Notes under the pieces: model-generated
What the model was told of the DNA's origin: nothing
Databases searched by the model: none
Seen by the model: the letters and a program-made list of their open reading frames with translations, nothing else
Shown: positions 1 through 6,472 of the stretch, one piece after another
Numbering within the stretch: the stretch's first letter is position 1
Layout: the number at the start of each line of letters is the position of its first letter
Assembly (NCBI GenBank): GCA_963582345.1
Contig: CAUZSN010000105.1
Location: 1 to 9,362, forward strand
Origin: CAUZSN01 sp963582345
Lineage (GTDB): Bacteria > Planctomycetota > Planctomycetia > Planctomycetales > Planctomycetaceae
Direction of reading: 5' to 3'
Length of the DNA: 9,362 nucleotides
Program-made: the position numbers and the translations under genes

Positions 1-1456
1 TCGGCGCGATGTCGGCGTAAGTGATCAAGAATATCTCCCATAATCTATGGTTACGCACAACTCGCTGTGCTTCCGAATTGCCGGTTTCCGTTAGGCGATA
101 TTTGACAGAATCGCGACGCATTAGGCCGTCTTTGACGGCCGATTTGAGCAGGCGTTCCAAGCGATCAGTCGTCCACGAGCGCATGGTCAACAATCGACCG
201 AATTCGACTGACTGTTGAGTGCTTTGTGACGTAATGGGGGCGTCGGAATCCTTAGGCAGCGGCTCCAGACATTCATAAAACGTTCGCAGTAAGTCGTGCC
301 GGCCAACGCGGCGTCTTAGTCGATGATGAATTAGCACGCGGCGGATGACTCCATGACGAATCCCCAGCGTCATGCTGATCAGGAAAAATACTGAACCAAC
401 TAGAACGATGACCGCTCCAGCCGCCAGCCGCGGGAACAAAGCGCTCACCATGATACCCACAAACGCCGTCAGTCCACCTAAAGTGGCTGAGATCAAAGTC
501 ATTCGTCCCAACCGGTCGGTCCAAAATCGAGCGGATGTAGCGGGGATGATCAACATGGCAACGATCAATAGCAGTCCAACACTTTGCAATCCAATCACCG
601 AAACTGCTACGACAACGCCCATCAACATGAGATCCAATCTTAACACGGGCCAACCTTGTGTGGCGGCATAGTCTTCGTCAAAACAAAGCAGCGAAAACTC
701 TTTGAACAATGAGCAGCATATGGCTAAAACGATTGCCGTGGCTATGGCGATTAACTGAACGTCGGTTTTTCCGATCGACGCGGCGTTGCCGTAGATGAAA
801 TCTCTTAGACCAGCCTGTCCACCAGTTGGAAGTTTCTGCACAATTGTAAACAGAGTGATTCCCAAACCGAAGAAGACACTCAGTACAATGGCCATCGCCG
901 CATCGTCTTTGAGTCGTGTGTAACGATGGATCGCCATCGTACACAGCACGCCAATGATTCCAGTTGCTAATGCCCCACTCAGCAATCCGGGCAGCGAGCG
1001 TCCGCTATTGGGACGGATAGTTTCCATAACGATGAATGCGATTGCAATGCCCGGTAACGAGGCGTGGCCCACTACATCACCGACCAGCGATCGCTTGCGC
1101 AACAGCATAAATACTCCTACAGTGCCGGCGCAGATGCCGAGCAACAGTGTGCCCAATGTCACGACTTTGGTGTTGTAATCACGCAACGTGACAACACGAA
1201 AGAATTTGTTCCATGTGGGCCATGTGAATCGGTTGTCGACCAGAGACACAGTTCGTTTCTTTGGGCAACTTGCGCGGTGGGAATCTCGATGTGTACTGAG
1301 ATTACGGCTGAGTGGCTCAGCCAGTGCCGATTCGATTGTGTAAGTTGCGAGCAGACAGATGCCGAGCACGAAAGTCATCGGAGAAATAGTCCGCTTGTTC
1401 GTAGTAGCCTGGCTCGTAAAGCACGACACATCGGGACTCATTGTCTGACCGGTCAC
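1..1456 (-). CDS. troC: Metal ABC transporter permease fused to a DtxR/MntR-like domain (3' end outside window)
   Basis: Membrane subunit of a Mn/Fe/Zn uptake ABC transporter (ABC-3 family), open through the left edge, with 485 codons visible. Residues 1-90 are an unusual extension with one hydrophobic stretch (about 28-46). The permease core spans about 95-365, with family-typical segments such as GHASLPGIAIAF (130-141) and the IIPATSARF stretch (303-311). From about 385 the protein becomes soluble and basic, then resembles the DtxR/MntR winged helix: TTDRLERLLKSAVKDGL (429-445), YRLTETG (453-459) and RNHRLWEIFL (468-477), whose His matches a conserved position in that family. I chose GTG at 1456, not ATG at 1441, because GTG overlaps the ATPase stop (GTGA) and has GGAGG six bases upstream; the ATG has no well-spaced site. 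The fusion suggests metal sensing coupled to transport; whether the domain binds DNA is unknown. Confidence 0.9.
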   Translation of the reverse strand, partial: MTGQTMSPDVSCFTSQATTNKRTISPMTFVLGICLLATYTIESALAEPLSRNLSTHRDSHRASCPKKRTVSLVDNRFTWPTWNKFFRVVTLRDYNTKVVTLGTLLLGICAGTVGVFMLLRKRSLVGDVVGHASLPGIAIAFIVMETIRPNSGRSLPGLLSGALATGIIGVLCTMAIHRYTRLKDDAAMAIVLSVFFGLGITLFTIVQKLPTGGQAGLRDFIYGNAASIGKTDVQLIAIATAIVLAICCSLFKEFSLLCFDEDYAATQGWPVLRLDLMLMGVVVAVSVIGLQSVGLLLIVAMLIIPATSARFWTDRLGRMTLISATLGGLTAFVGIMVSALFPRLAAGAVIVLVGSVFFLISMTLGIRHGVIRRVLIHHRLRRRVGRHDLLRTFYECLEPLPKDSDAPITSQSTQQSVEFGRLLTMRSWTTDRLERLLKSAVKDGLMRRDSVKYRLTETGNSEAQRVVRNHRLWEIFLITYADIAP

Positions 1457-2328
1457 TTGTCTCCTCCGGTCAACCGCATTTGATCGCCCACTCGATCCAA
1501 TAGTGCCAGTTTACCGCCGTAGGTACTGCGGAGATTCTCTTTAGTGAAGACCTCGGCCGTCGGACCGGTGGCGACCAATCGCATATTCAACAACACGACG
1601 TGATCAAAGTACTCGTTGACAGTTTGCAAATCATGGTGAACGACGAGGGCGGTTTTGCCTTCAGTACGCAGCTCGTGCAAGATCGCCACGATGGCTCGTT
1701 CTGTCGCCGCATCGACGCCAGCGAACGGTTCGTCCATCAGGTATAGGTCGGCATCCTGAGCTAAAGCCCGGGCTAAGAACACGCGCTGCTGCTGTCCGCC
1801 TGATAGTTGGCTAATCTGCCGCTTGGAAAAACTAGCCATTCCAACGCGATCTAGCGACTCCATGGCGGCCCGCCGGTACTTGCTGGCAATTGGCTTGCAC
1901 CAACCGATCTTACGGTACAATCCCATGGCAACGACGTCCAAAGCACTGACTGGAAAATCCCAATCGACGCTCCCGCGTTGTGGCACGTATCCGACACGGC
2001 TGCGATGTTTGCGGTACGACTGGCCAAAAAACCGAACTCTCCCCGATGCCCGAGGCACTAAATCCAAAACGGCTTTAATCAGCGTCGTCTTCCCGGAACC
2101 ATTGGGCCCGATAATGGCGATTAGTTTTCCCGGCGGAGCGTCGTAATCAATGTCCCATAGGACGGGCTTGCGGTGGTAGGCAACTGTCATGTCGTGGATC
2201 GCCAACGGGGATGAGCTGGGATGCTCGCCTTGTTCGTCTATTTTCCTATGCTCGGGCGTGGATTGTGGTTCCGGAACAACTGTTCGATTGGTTAATGACT
2301 GTGATGGCGTTGGAACCATAGTGCTCAT
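1453..2328 (-). CDS. troB: Metal ABC transporter ATP-binding protein
   Basis: Cytoplasmic ATPase driving the metal importer, 291 residues. All nucleotide-binding motifs are present: Walker A GPNGSGKTT (74-82), Q-loop YVPQRGSVDWDFP (114-126), signature LSGGQQQR (175-182), Walker B LYLMDEP (195-201) and the switch His in VVHHD (His232). The Q-loop sequence is typical of the Mn/Zn/Fe (TroB/MntB/ZnuC) subfamily. The first 40 residues are a Ser/Pro/Glu-rich extension before the fold begins at PLAIHDMTVAYH, longer than usual. No strong ribosome binding site precedes the ATG at 2328 (a second ATG lies three codons on), so the exact start is uncertain. It sits 97 bases after the binding-protein gene and overlaps the permease by four bases, so it is the middle gene of the operon. 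Confidence 0.95.
   Translation of the reverse strand: MSTMVPTPSQSLTNRTVVPEPQSTPEHRKIDEQGEHPSSSPLAIHDMTVAYHRKPVLWDIDYDAPPGKLIAIIGPNGSGKTTLIKAVLDLVPRASGRVRFFGQSYRKHRSRVGYVPQRGSVDWDFPVSALDVVAMGLYRKIGWCKPIASKYRRAAMESLDRVGMASFSKRQISQLSGGQQQRVFLARALAQDADLYLMDEPFAGVDAATERAIVAILHELRTEGKTALVVHHDLQTVNEYFDHVVLLNMRLVATGPTAEVFTKENLRSTYGGKLALLDRVGDQMRLTGGDK
1461..1467 (-). promoter_or_regulatory. Strong ribosome binding site that decides the permease start
   Basis: On the minus strand this reads GGAGGAG, inside the last codons of the ATPase gene and four bases before the GTG at 1456. It is much stronger than the sites of the other genes here. Together with the GTGA overlap it implies translational coupling of permease to ATPase. 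Confidence 0.75.
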
Positions 2329-2425
2329 CTTTTCGGTTCTTGCAAATACGAGGTAACTGTGAATATTGTGAACGCGTGGTGATCACGAATGGAAACTTTG
2401 ACGCTGCAATCGTGTCAGGGACAGC

Positions 2426-3457
2426 TTATTCAGAAAAATCCTCACTCAGCTTGTCGTTCAACCCTTTTTGGGGAGCCTCGCCGCCCAAAGCCCGAGTGAT
2501 GATCGTGGCGTTGTGGTCGATCATACCGATGTATGTTCCTTCATACGTGCCGGATTTACCCATGGCATCGGAAAATAACCGACCACCAATTATGACCGTC
2601 CAGCGTTTTGCCCGACAGCCTTCAAGAATGGTCCGGATGTTCTTCGGATTAACGCTGGATTCAACGAATATGGCACCGATCTTTTTCTTGACGATGAAAT
2701 CGACAAGATCGGTGATGTCCGCAACACCGGGCTCCGACTCGGTGGTGATCCCCTGCACCGATTTGACTTGGATGTTGTAAGCTCGGGAAAAATAGCCGAA
2801 AGCATCGTGAGCGGTGATCAGCCAACGCTGCTGGGCGGGAATCGTGGAGATGACTTGGCGAGCATAGCCGTCCAGCCTCTTCAATTTGATTTGATAGGCG
2901 TTAGCATTTTTCTTGTAGACACTGGCATTGATTGGGTCGAATTCTGACAAAGCAGTTGCGATAAACGCGACACATTGGCTCCAGGCCATAACATCCATCC
3001 AAACGTGCGGATCCCAATGCCCTTGGAATTCGAGCGGTTCACGCAAGTACGACTCGTCAATCTTCTCGGTCACTGCATAGACCGGCTTGCCCTTACGACC
3101 AATCTGGGTAAACAGGTCACTCATGCGGCCTTCCAACATCAAACCCGAATAGAACACGACGTCGGCATTAAACAGTTTCCTGCTGTCGCTGCGGAGCGGC
3201 TTGTACATGTGAGGGTCCACAGTTTCGCCTATCAGCCCCTCTACATCTCCCTTCTTGCCTACAACTGTTCTGACGATGTCCGTGACCATTCCACAGGTCG
3301 TGATGATCTTGTACGGATATCGAAGAGTTTGGTCGACAGGCGTGATCGCATCGCTTTCCGGGACGGTCGATCCAACTCCTGGTGAATCACAACCACAGGT
3401 CAGCGACGCAACTAAGCAAACTATGCGACATGTGTATAAAGATACTTGTTTACGCAT
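2426..3457 (-). CDS. troA: TroA-like metal-binding lipoprotein of the ABC importer
   Basis: Solute-binding protein (cluster A-1) that captures a divalent metal outside the inner membrane and hands it to the permease. The N-terminus is basic, then hydrophobic, and ends in LTCGC, an atypical lipobox with Cys at 22 and 24. The expected ligands are visible (numbering from a TTG one codon upstream, at 3460): His84 in DPHMY, His152 in DPHVWMD, His218 in TAHDAFGYF and Asp298 in LFSDAMG. His at the third position is the TroA/ZnuA pattern; PsaA/MntC-type Mn proteins have Glu. There is no His-rich loop as in ZnuA, so Mn, Fe or Zn are all possible. Length (about 343) is slightly above the usual 300-320. 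The start could be ATG at 3457 or TTG at 3460; AAGG lies 10 or 7 bases upstream. First gene of the operon. Confidence 0.93.
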   Translation of the reverse strand: MRKQVSLYTCRIVCLVASLTCGCDSPGVGSTVPESDAITPVDQTLRYPYKIITTCGMVTDIVRTVVGKKGDVEGLIGETVDPHMYKPLRSDSRKLFNADVVFYSGLMLEGRMSDLFTQIGRKGKPVYAVTEKIDESYLREPLEFQGHWDPHVWMDVMAWSQCVAFIATALSEFDPINASVYKKNANAYQIKLKRLDGYARQVISTIPAQQRWLITAHDAFGYFSRAYNIQVKSVQGITTESEPGVADITDLVDFIVKKKIGAIFVESSVNPKNIRTILEGCRAKRWTVIIGGRLFSDAMGKSGTYEGTYIGMIDHNATIITRALGGEAPQKGLNDKLSEDFSE

Positions 3458-3497
3458 CAATCTTAGACCTTTTCTTGATTTTCGAAGGCAACAAATA

Positions 3498-3516
3498 CTT
3501 AGAAATTATCATTAGT
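3498..3516 (-). promoter_or_regulatory. Fur-box-like site upstream of the metal operon
   Basis: The minus strand contains TAATGATAAT (3514 to 3505), ten consecutive bases of the classical 19-base Fur consensus. Aligned over the full 19 positions it matches 12, so one half is excellent and the other poor. It lies 41-59 bases upstream of the binding-protein start, where a repressor could block transcription. A Fur-family or DtxR-family regulator would fit the operon; the AT-rich context makes a chance match possible. Confidence 0.35.
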
Positions 3517-3525
3517 CGTAACGAA

Positions 3526-3545
3526 ATTTTTGATCGATCAAAAAT
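3526..3545. promoter_or_regulatory. Perfect 20-base palindrome, candidate operator of the metal operon
   Basis: The sequence ATTTTTGATCGATCAAAAAT equals its own reverse complement. It lies 69-88 bases upstream of the binding-protein start. A perfect 20-base palindrome is expected about 0.01 times by chance in a window this size with equal base use. Its place in front of a metal operon suggests a dimeric metalloregulator (DtxR/MntR, Fur or ArsR type). It is too far from the upstream gene's stop (213 bases) to be an obvious terminator. Confidence 0.5.
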
Positions 3546-3757
3546 AAACATCACTCGGAGAATTGTCAAGGCGAGCGGAAACTTGTCGTGGTCCGTTTGT
3601 CGTCGCAATCCTGGACGATTATGTCAACGCAATCGATTCAGCGAACTGCCCCGCAGTTGTTGCACACGCTCAGTGCGGATATTCAATCCCTCGACAATTT
3701 TACGGAATCTTCGAGATCTTCCCGAACCTTGAGATGACGATGTGTTTGTCTTGCCGA

Positions 3758-4027
3758 TTAGCGTTTGATTGCACCTCTTTGAATGTCGGTGACGATCTCC
3801 GCCAGGATCGCCGGGTCATCTGTGCTGACCACATGTTTGATGCGGCTTTCAGGTATGTTCAATCGCCGCATTGTTTCCACGGCGCTTTCCCAAAGTTTTT
3901 TACGTTTTTTGCCTTCGGACAGAAATAGGCTGGTAACAAATTCACCCAACCGCTGCTCGTCAATCTCCTTGCGGTTCTCGTAGTACCGTTTAATGATTTG
4001 TTTTTGATGTTTGCTGAATTCCGTCAT
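3758..4027 (-). CDS. Small conserved-looking helical protein, unknown function
   Basis: An 89-residue soluble protein, predicted largely helical and highly charged, beginning MTEFSKHQKQIIKRYYENR. There is no signal peptide, membrane segment, Cys pair or known catalytic motif. The C-terminal half (SRIKHVVSTDDPAILAEIVTDIQ) reads as a regular amphipathic region. It resembles small hypothetical proteins I associate with planctomycetes, but I can assign no function. The ATG at 4027 has only a weak upstream site (GGAT). It lies 107 bases downstream of the VWA gene on the same strand, with a possible terminator between, so co-transcription is uncertain. The frame is more protein-like than the overlapping plus-strand frames. 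Confidence 0.72.
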   Translation of the reverse strand: MTEFSKHQKQIIKRYYENRKEIDEQRLGEFVTSLFLSEGKKRKKLWESAVETMRRLNIPESRIKHVVSTDDPAILAEIVTDIQRGAIKR

Positions 4028-4051
4028 GGTTCGATCCGATTAGTACATGTG

Positions 4052-4101
4052 GCTCGCAAAGACACTGAGTTGAAAAAACTTGCCATCGATGGCTTGCGAG
4101 C
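4052..4101 (-). terminator. Nested inverted repeats with T tract between the VWA and 89-residue genes
   Basis: Reading the minus strand, a 12-base palindrome GCCATCGATGGC (4093-4082) is followed three bases later by six T residues (4078-4073), as in a weak intrinsic terminator. An 8-base inverted repeat (GCTCGCAA at 4052-4059, TTGCGAGC at 4094-4101) encloses both. The stem of the inner hairpin is short, so termination would be partial, allowing some read-through into the downstream small gene. Confidence 0.42.
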
Positions 4102-4134
4102 GCTTTATCTATTGCGATTTCAGAATGAGTGGGA

Positions 4135-6066
4135 TCAGAGTGACGGCCGCTTGCGCTTCTTCACTGGCTTCCGTCTGCCCGCGGTGTTTCTTTTCGATTC
4201 GTCAGCAAACAACACTCGCGGATTGGTGTTTGCGTCGTTTCCAGCGTCGGCCATAACGATCACCCGACTTTCTTTCCATTTCCATCCCAGCGGGGTGCCC
4301 AACTCGCGATTTGCGAGCAAGGCCCATGGAGTGTCCGGATGGTCGTCGACGACTTGCGTCAAGTATTTCGTGGCTTTCTTTGCCATTTTCCTGACTGCGG
4401 CACTAGCCGTAATGTCACTCGATGAAATCAACGACCAGTTGTTATTTCCCTTTTTAGTGAAGGACTTCGGCGACGACTTCATTTGAGCCAAAACAACGTT
4501 GTAGCCGTGGACTCGGACACGCATCGCCAAAACTCGGCCTATGGCTAAATCATAGCTGGCGCGCCACCGGGGCGTATCGAGGTTCACGCGACCTTTCTCG
4601 CCGAGCGTAAGAATGTTGCCGATTTGCTGCAGTGCATAATCGAATTTTGCAGCGGGCTGCTGCGCGTTTGTGATCCTTTGTCTCAAGACGGTGTCGTTTT
4701 CGGCTAGGAAGCTTAAGGCCAATCTGGGAGATGGTTCTTGGAAAGTCAACATGGCGGATTCCACCAGCGACCGCTTTGCCAAGTTGCTCTTCATATCTTT
4801 CTCGAGATCTCGTATCGGGCGATAGTCAGGACGATAGCTCCGCATAATGGTCTGATCGAACGCCCAACCGCGACCTTGATCAGCGAGTAGATACATGCCT
4901 TTGGTTTCCGTACAGAGGCGAGTCAACGCATAGGGACCGTAGCTAGCCGATAATTGCCTGCGGCCAAAGTCGGTTCGTCCCCAGAAAGGCAATTGCAGCC
5001 GTTGCGGATAAAATGTTTCAGGTCCCTGGTCAACCGCTATGTCTTCGATATAACCGTCCGGGTACTTCCACCGCACGTAACCTTTTTCGCGTCCGAAGAC
5101 GGCGGCATTGCCGACGCAATATACGCGAATGCCGTAACGGGCCGTTGCGACGATCACCTCTTCTAATTTTTTCACGTCGTCGCCACGTTCGTCCGTGACA
5201 ATAATGATCATGATATTGCGGCGCATTTTGGTACGATAAACCTTCCATTTCCTCACAATCTGTTCAACCGCCGTGAAGACGTTTTCCGTGCCGCGCGGAT
5301 CTTCCTTGATATTGCGAACCAGGCCCACGACCTTGCTGGCGTCATCGACTGGTTCGTTGGTATAAAAGTTCGTTTTCAACCCAAATCCAACGACTGCCGT
5401 CTTCAATGCTTTTTCGTCGGCGACGTCTAGCATGCCCAGTTGGCTGTAAACGTTTTCGAATCGGTCGGCGATAGTGTTGCGCCGATCAGATAGCGAGCGT
5501 GACTCGTCGAAGAGCCAAACCACCAATGTCTTGCGTTCTTTCAGCGAGGCGGCGATTTCGAAAGTCAGGCGATCCATCGAGCCTTCAACGCCGCCCGGGG
5601 CTTCCGTTGTCCCGGAAACATCAAGGCTGTCGGCAAATTCCGCCTCGCTCGGCTCGGCGATGTCGCCAGTGGAAGGTTTCTCAACCGTCAGAATTTCTTC
5701 GTCCAATTGCTGTTGCATTTCCTGTTGCGGGTCGAGGCCGACTGTGGTCGCGACCGCCTGAGAAGGGCTTAACGTGTTTGTTGCGCCGTGATTTCCTAGC
5801 CGGTCGACATCAATGGCATCAAACGTGTATTCCCTTGCATCTACTTCTTCGTATTCACTAGTGATCAAAAGTTCCGGCTCCATGAATCCGGAGAAAACTG
5901 GGATGCACGAGAGTAATCCCAAGATCAATAAGTGAACACCCAGGCTGAGTGCCCATGCGGGAACTTGCCATGAATGAGTCCACCCGGGCGAATGGTTGTC
6001 GGCAGATTCATTGGTCATGACGTGACGGCCAACCGACGGACGCTCACTTAGAACATTCGAACTCAT
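4135..6066 (-). CDS. Membrane-anchored von Willebrand factor A domain protein
   Basis: A 643-residue protein with a single N-terminal membrane segment (about 37-58, WALSLGVHLLILGLLSCI) in TonB-like style, then an acidic Gln/Glu-rich linker (about 65-165). The VWA domain covers about 178-320: TLVVWLFDESRSLS gives MIDAS Asp187, Ser189 and Ser191, with Thr260 in RGTENV and Asp292 in VTDERGDD completing it. The site therefore probably binds Mg2+ or a similar ion and a protein ligand. Residues 320-600 are an uncharacterised region that includes two Trp/Tyr-rich stretches, and the tail is very basic (RRKPVKKRKR, 631-640). The bulk should lie outside the inner membrane. AGGGAAG sits near the ATG at 6066; Met17 is a possible later start. 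The ligand and role are unknown; the 89-residue gene follows. Confidence 0.88.
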   Translation of the reverse strand: MSSNVLSERPSVGRHVMTNESADNHSPGWTHSWQVPAWALSLGVHLLILGLLSCIPVFSGFMEPELLITSEYEEVDAREYTFDAIDVDRLGNHGATNTLSPSQAVATTVGLDPQQEMQQQLDEEILTVEKPSTGDIAEPSEAEFADSLDVSGTTEAPGGVEGSMDRLTFEIAASLKERKTLVVWLFDESRSLSDRRNTIADRFENVYSQLGMLDVADEKALKTAVVGFGLKTNFYTNEPVDDASKVVGLVRNIKEDPRGTENVFTAVEQIVRKWKVYRTKMRRNIMIIIVTDERGDDVKKLEEVIVATARYGIRVYCVGNAAVFGREKGYVRWKYPDGYIEDIAVDQGPETFYPQRLQLPFWGRTDFGRRQLSASYGPYALTRLCTETKGMYLLADQGRGWAFDQTIMRSYRPDYRPIRDLEKDMKSNLAKRSLVESAMLTFQEPSPRLALSFLAENDTVLRQRITNAQQPAAKFDYALQQIGNILTLGEKGRVNLDTPRWRASYDLAIGRVLAMRVRVHGYNVVLAQMKSSPKSFTKKGNNNWSLISSSDITASAAVRKMAKKATKYLTQVVDDHPDTPWALLANRELGTPLGWKWKESRVIVMADAGNDANTNPRVLFADESKRNTAGRRKPVKKRKRPSL

Positions 6067-6068
6067 AG

Positions 6069-6092
6069 GGTTCTTCCCTTGGTGTAAGAACC
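6069..6092 (-). promoter_or_regulatory. Hairpin overlapping the VWA ribosome binding site
   Basis: In the transcript, GGTTCTT (6092-6086) can pair with AAGAACC (6075-6069) across a 10-base loop. The only Shine-Dalgarno-like run, AAGGGAAG (6080-6073), lies in the loop and the 3' arm, and the stem ends two bases before the ATG. This could limit translation until opened. A 7-base stem may also be chance. Confidence 0.35.
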
Positions 6093-6253
6093 GAATTTGG
6101 CTTACGTTATGCGGCGAAAGAATGGCGTAATGTCCTTACTTCCGATTGCCGCGATCCCTTAGACACAGGGTAGCCCGCGATAGTTCCGTACGTCCCCCTT
6201 TTCCATAAAGCTTAACAGTTCACAGCCGATTGGCAACTGCATCCGGACGCGTG

Positions 6254-6274
6254 TCAGACGCATCATGCGTCTGA
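6254..6274. promoter_or_regulatory. 21-base dyad between divergent genes
   Basis: TCAGACGCAT and ATGCGTCTGA are perfect 10-base inverted arms separated by a single C. No T tract follows on either strand, and no gene ends here, so a terminator is unlikely. It sits about 86 bases upstream of the -35 candidate of the hydrolase gene and 188 bases upstream of the VWA start, a natural place for a shared operator. Expected chance frequency is about 0.01 per window. Confidence 0.4.
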
Positions 6275-6359
6275 ATCAGTACTTAGGGTATTTCGGTCAG
6301 GTCAGGCAACAATTTCAAGCACCGCGGCTATGGGTGTGAATGATCGGCTTTTGCAGATA

Positions 6360-6387
6360 TTGACCGGACTAGAGTGATGCCTAGAAT
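6360..6387 (+). promoter_or_regulatory. Candidate sigma-70-type promoter for the hydrolase gene
   Basis: TTGACC (6360-6365) and TAGAAT (6382-6387) are each one mismatch from the consensus hexamers, with a 16-base spacer. Transcription would begin near 6394, giving a leader of about 80 bases. Consensus rules for planctomycete promoters are not well known to me, so this is tentative. Confidence 0.45.
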
Positions 6388-6472
6388 CAAGCCTTAGTTA
6401 GGGATACTCTCGCAGCTTCTTTGGTGTCATATTATAAGGTTTCCGGCAATGTGTTAGGGATCGCCTAGAACG

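Larger units (their letters stand above)
3458..3757. other. Operon leader region of the metal transporter
   Basis: Gene-free 300 bases between the 89-residue gene and the binding-protein gene, both on the minus strand. It should hold the operon promoter, although I find no convincing -35/-10 pair. Its right half has a 6-base stem with a CCC loop (3644-3658, AACTGC/GCAGTT) without a T tract, and a short palindrome AATCGATT (3631-3638). The left half is AT-rich and holds the two operator candidates listed separately. Plus-strand open frames crossing it resemble nothing I recognise. Confidence 0.6.
6067..6472. other. Divergent intergenic region with promoters for both sides
   Basis: There are 406 bases between the VWA gene (-) and the hydrolase gene (+). 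Besides the VWA leader hairpin, the dyad and the plus-strand promoter listed separately, it has a direct repeat GTTAGGGAT (6397-6405 and 6453-6461) in the hydrolase leader. I see no coding frame and no clear promoter for the VWA gene. Confidence 0.55.

Noticed and set aside
273..944. Two minus-strand open frames (273-653 and 678-944) over the permease
   Set aside because: They lie in a different frame from the long permease reading frame, which is open from 1456 to the window edge and shows real family motifs; the short frames are Arg/Trp/His-rich shadows.
1064..1483. Plus-strand frame of 139 codons opposite the permease start
   Set aside because: Cys/His/Arg-rich with no domain pattern, fully antisense to the operon and without a ribosome binding site.
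2379..2386. GTGATCAC palindrome between the binding-protein and ATPase genes
   Set aside because: Eight-base palindromes are expected by chance many times in this window; no other signal nearby.
2426..3457. Zinc-specific ZnuA assignment
   Set aside because: The His-rich charged loop typical of ZnuA is absent and the partner permease carries a DtxR-like domain, so a neutral TroA-type call is safer.
3644..3658. AACTGC-CCC-GCAGTT hairpin as terminator of the 89-residue gene
   Set aside because: No T tract on the relevant strand and about 100 bases after the stop; kept only as a remark in the leader region.
3382..3928. Plus-strand frames over the operon leader and the 89-residue gene
   Set aside because: No recognisable domain, poor composition, and they overlap the more credible minus-strand gene and the operator-like sequences.
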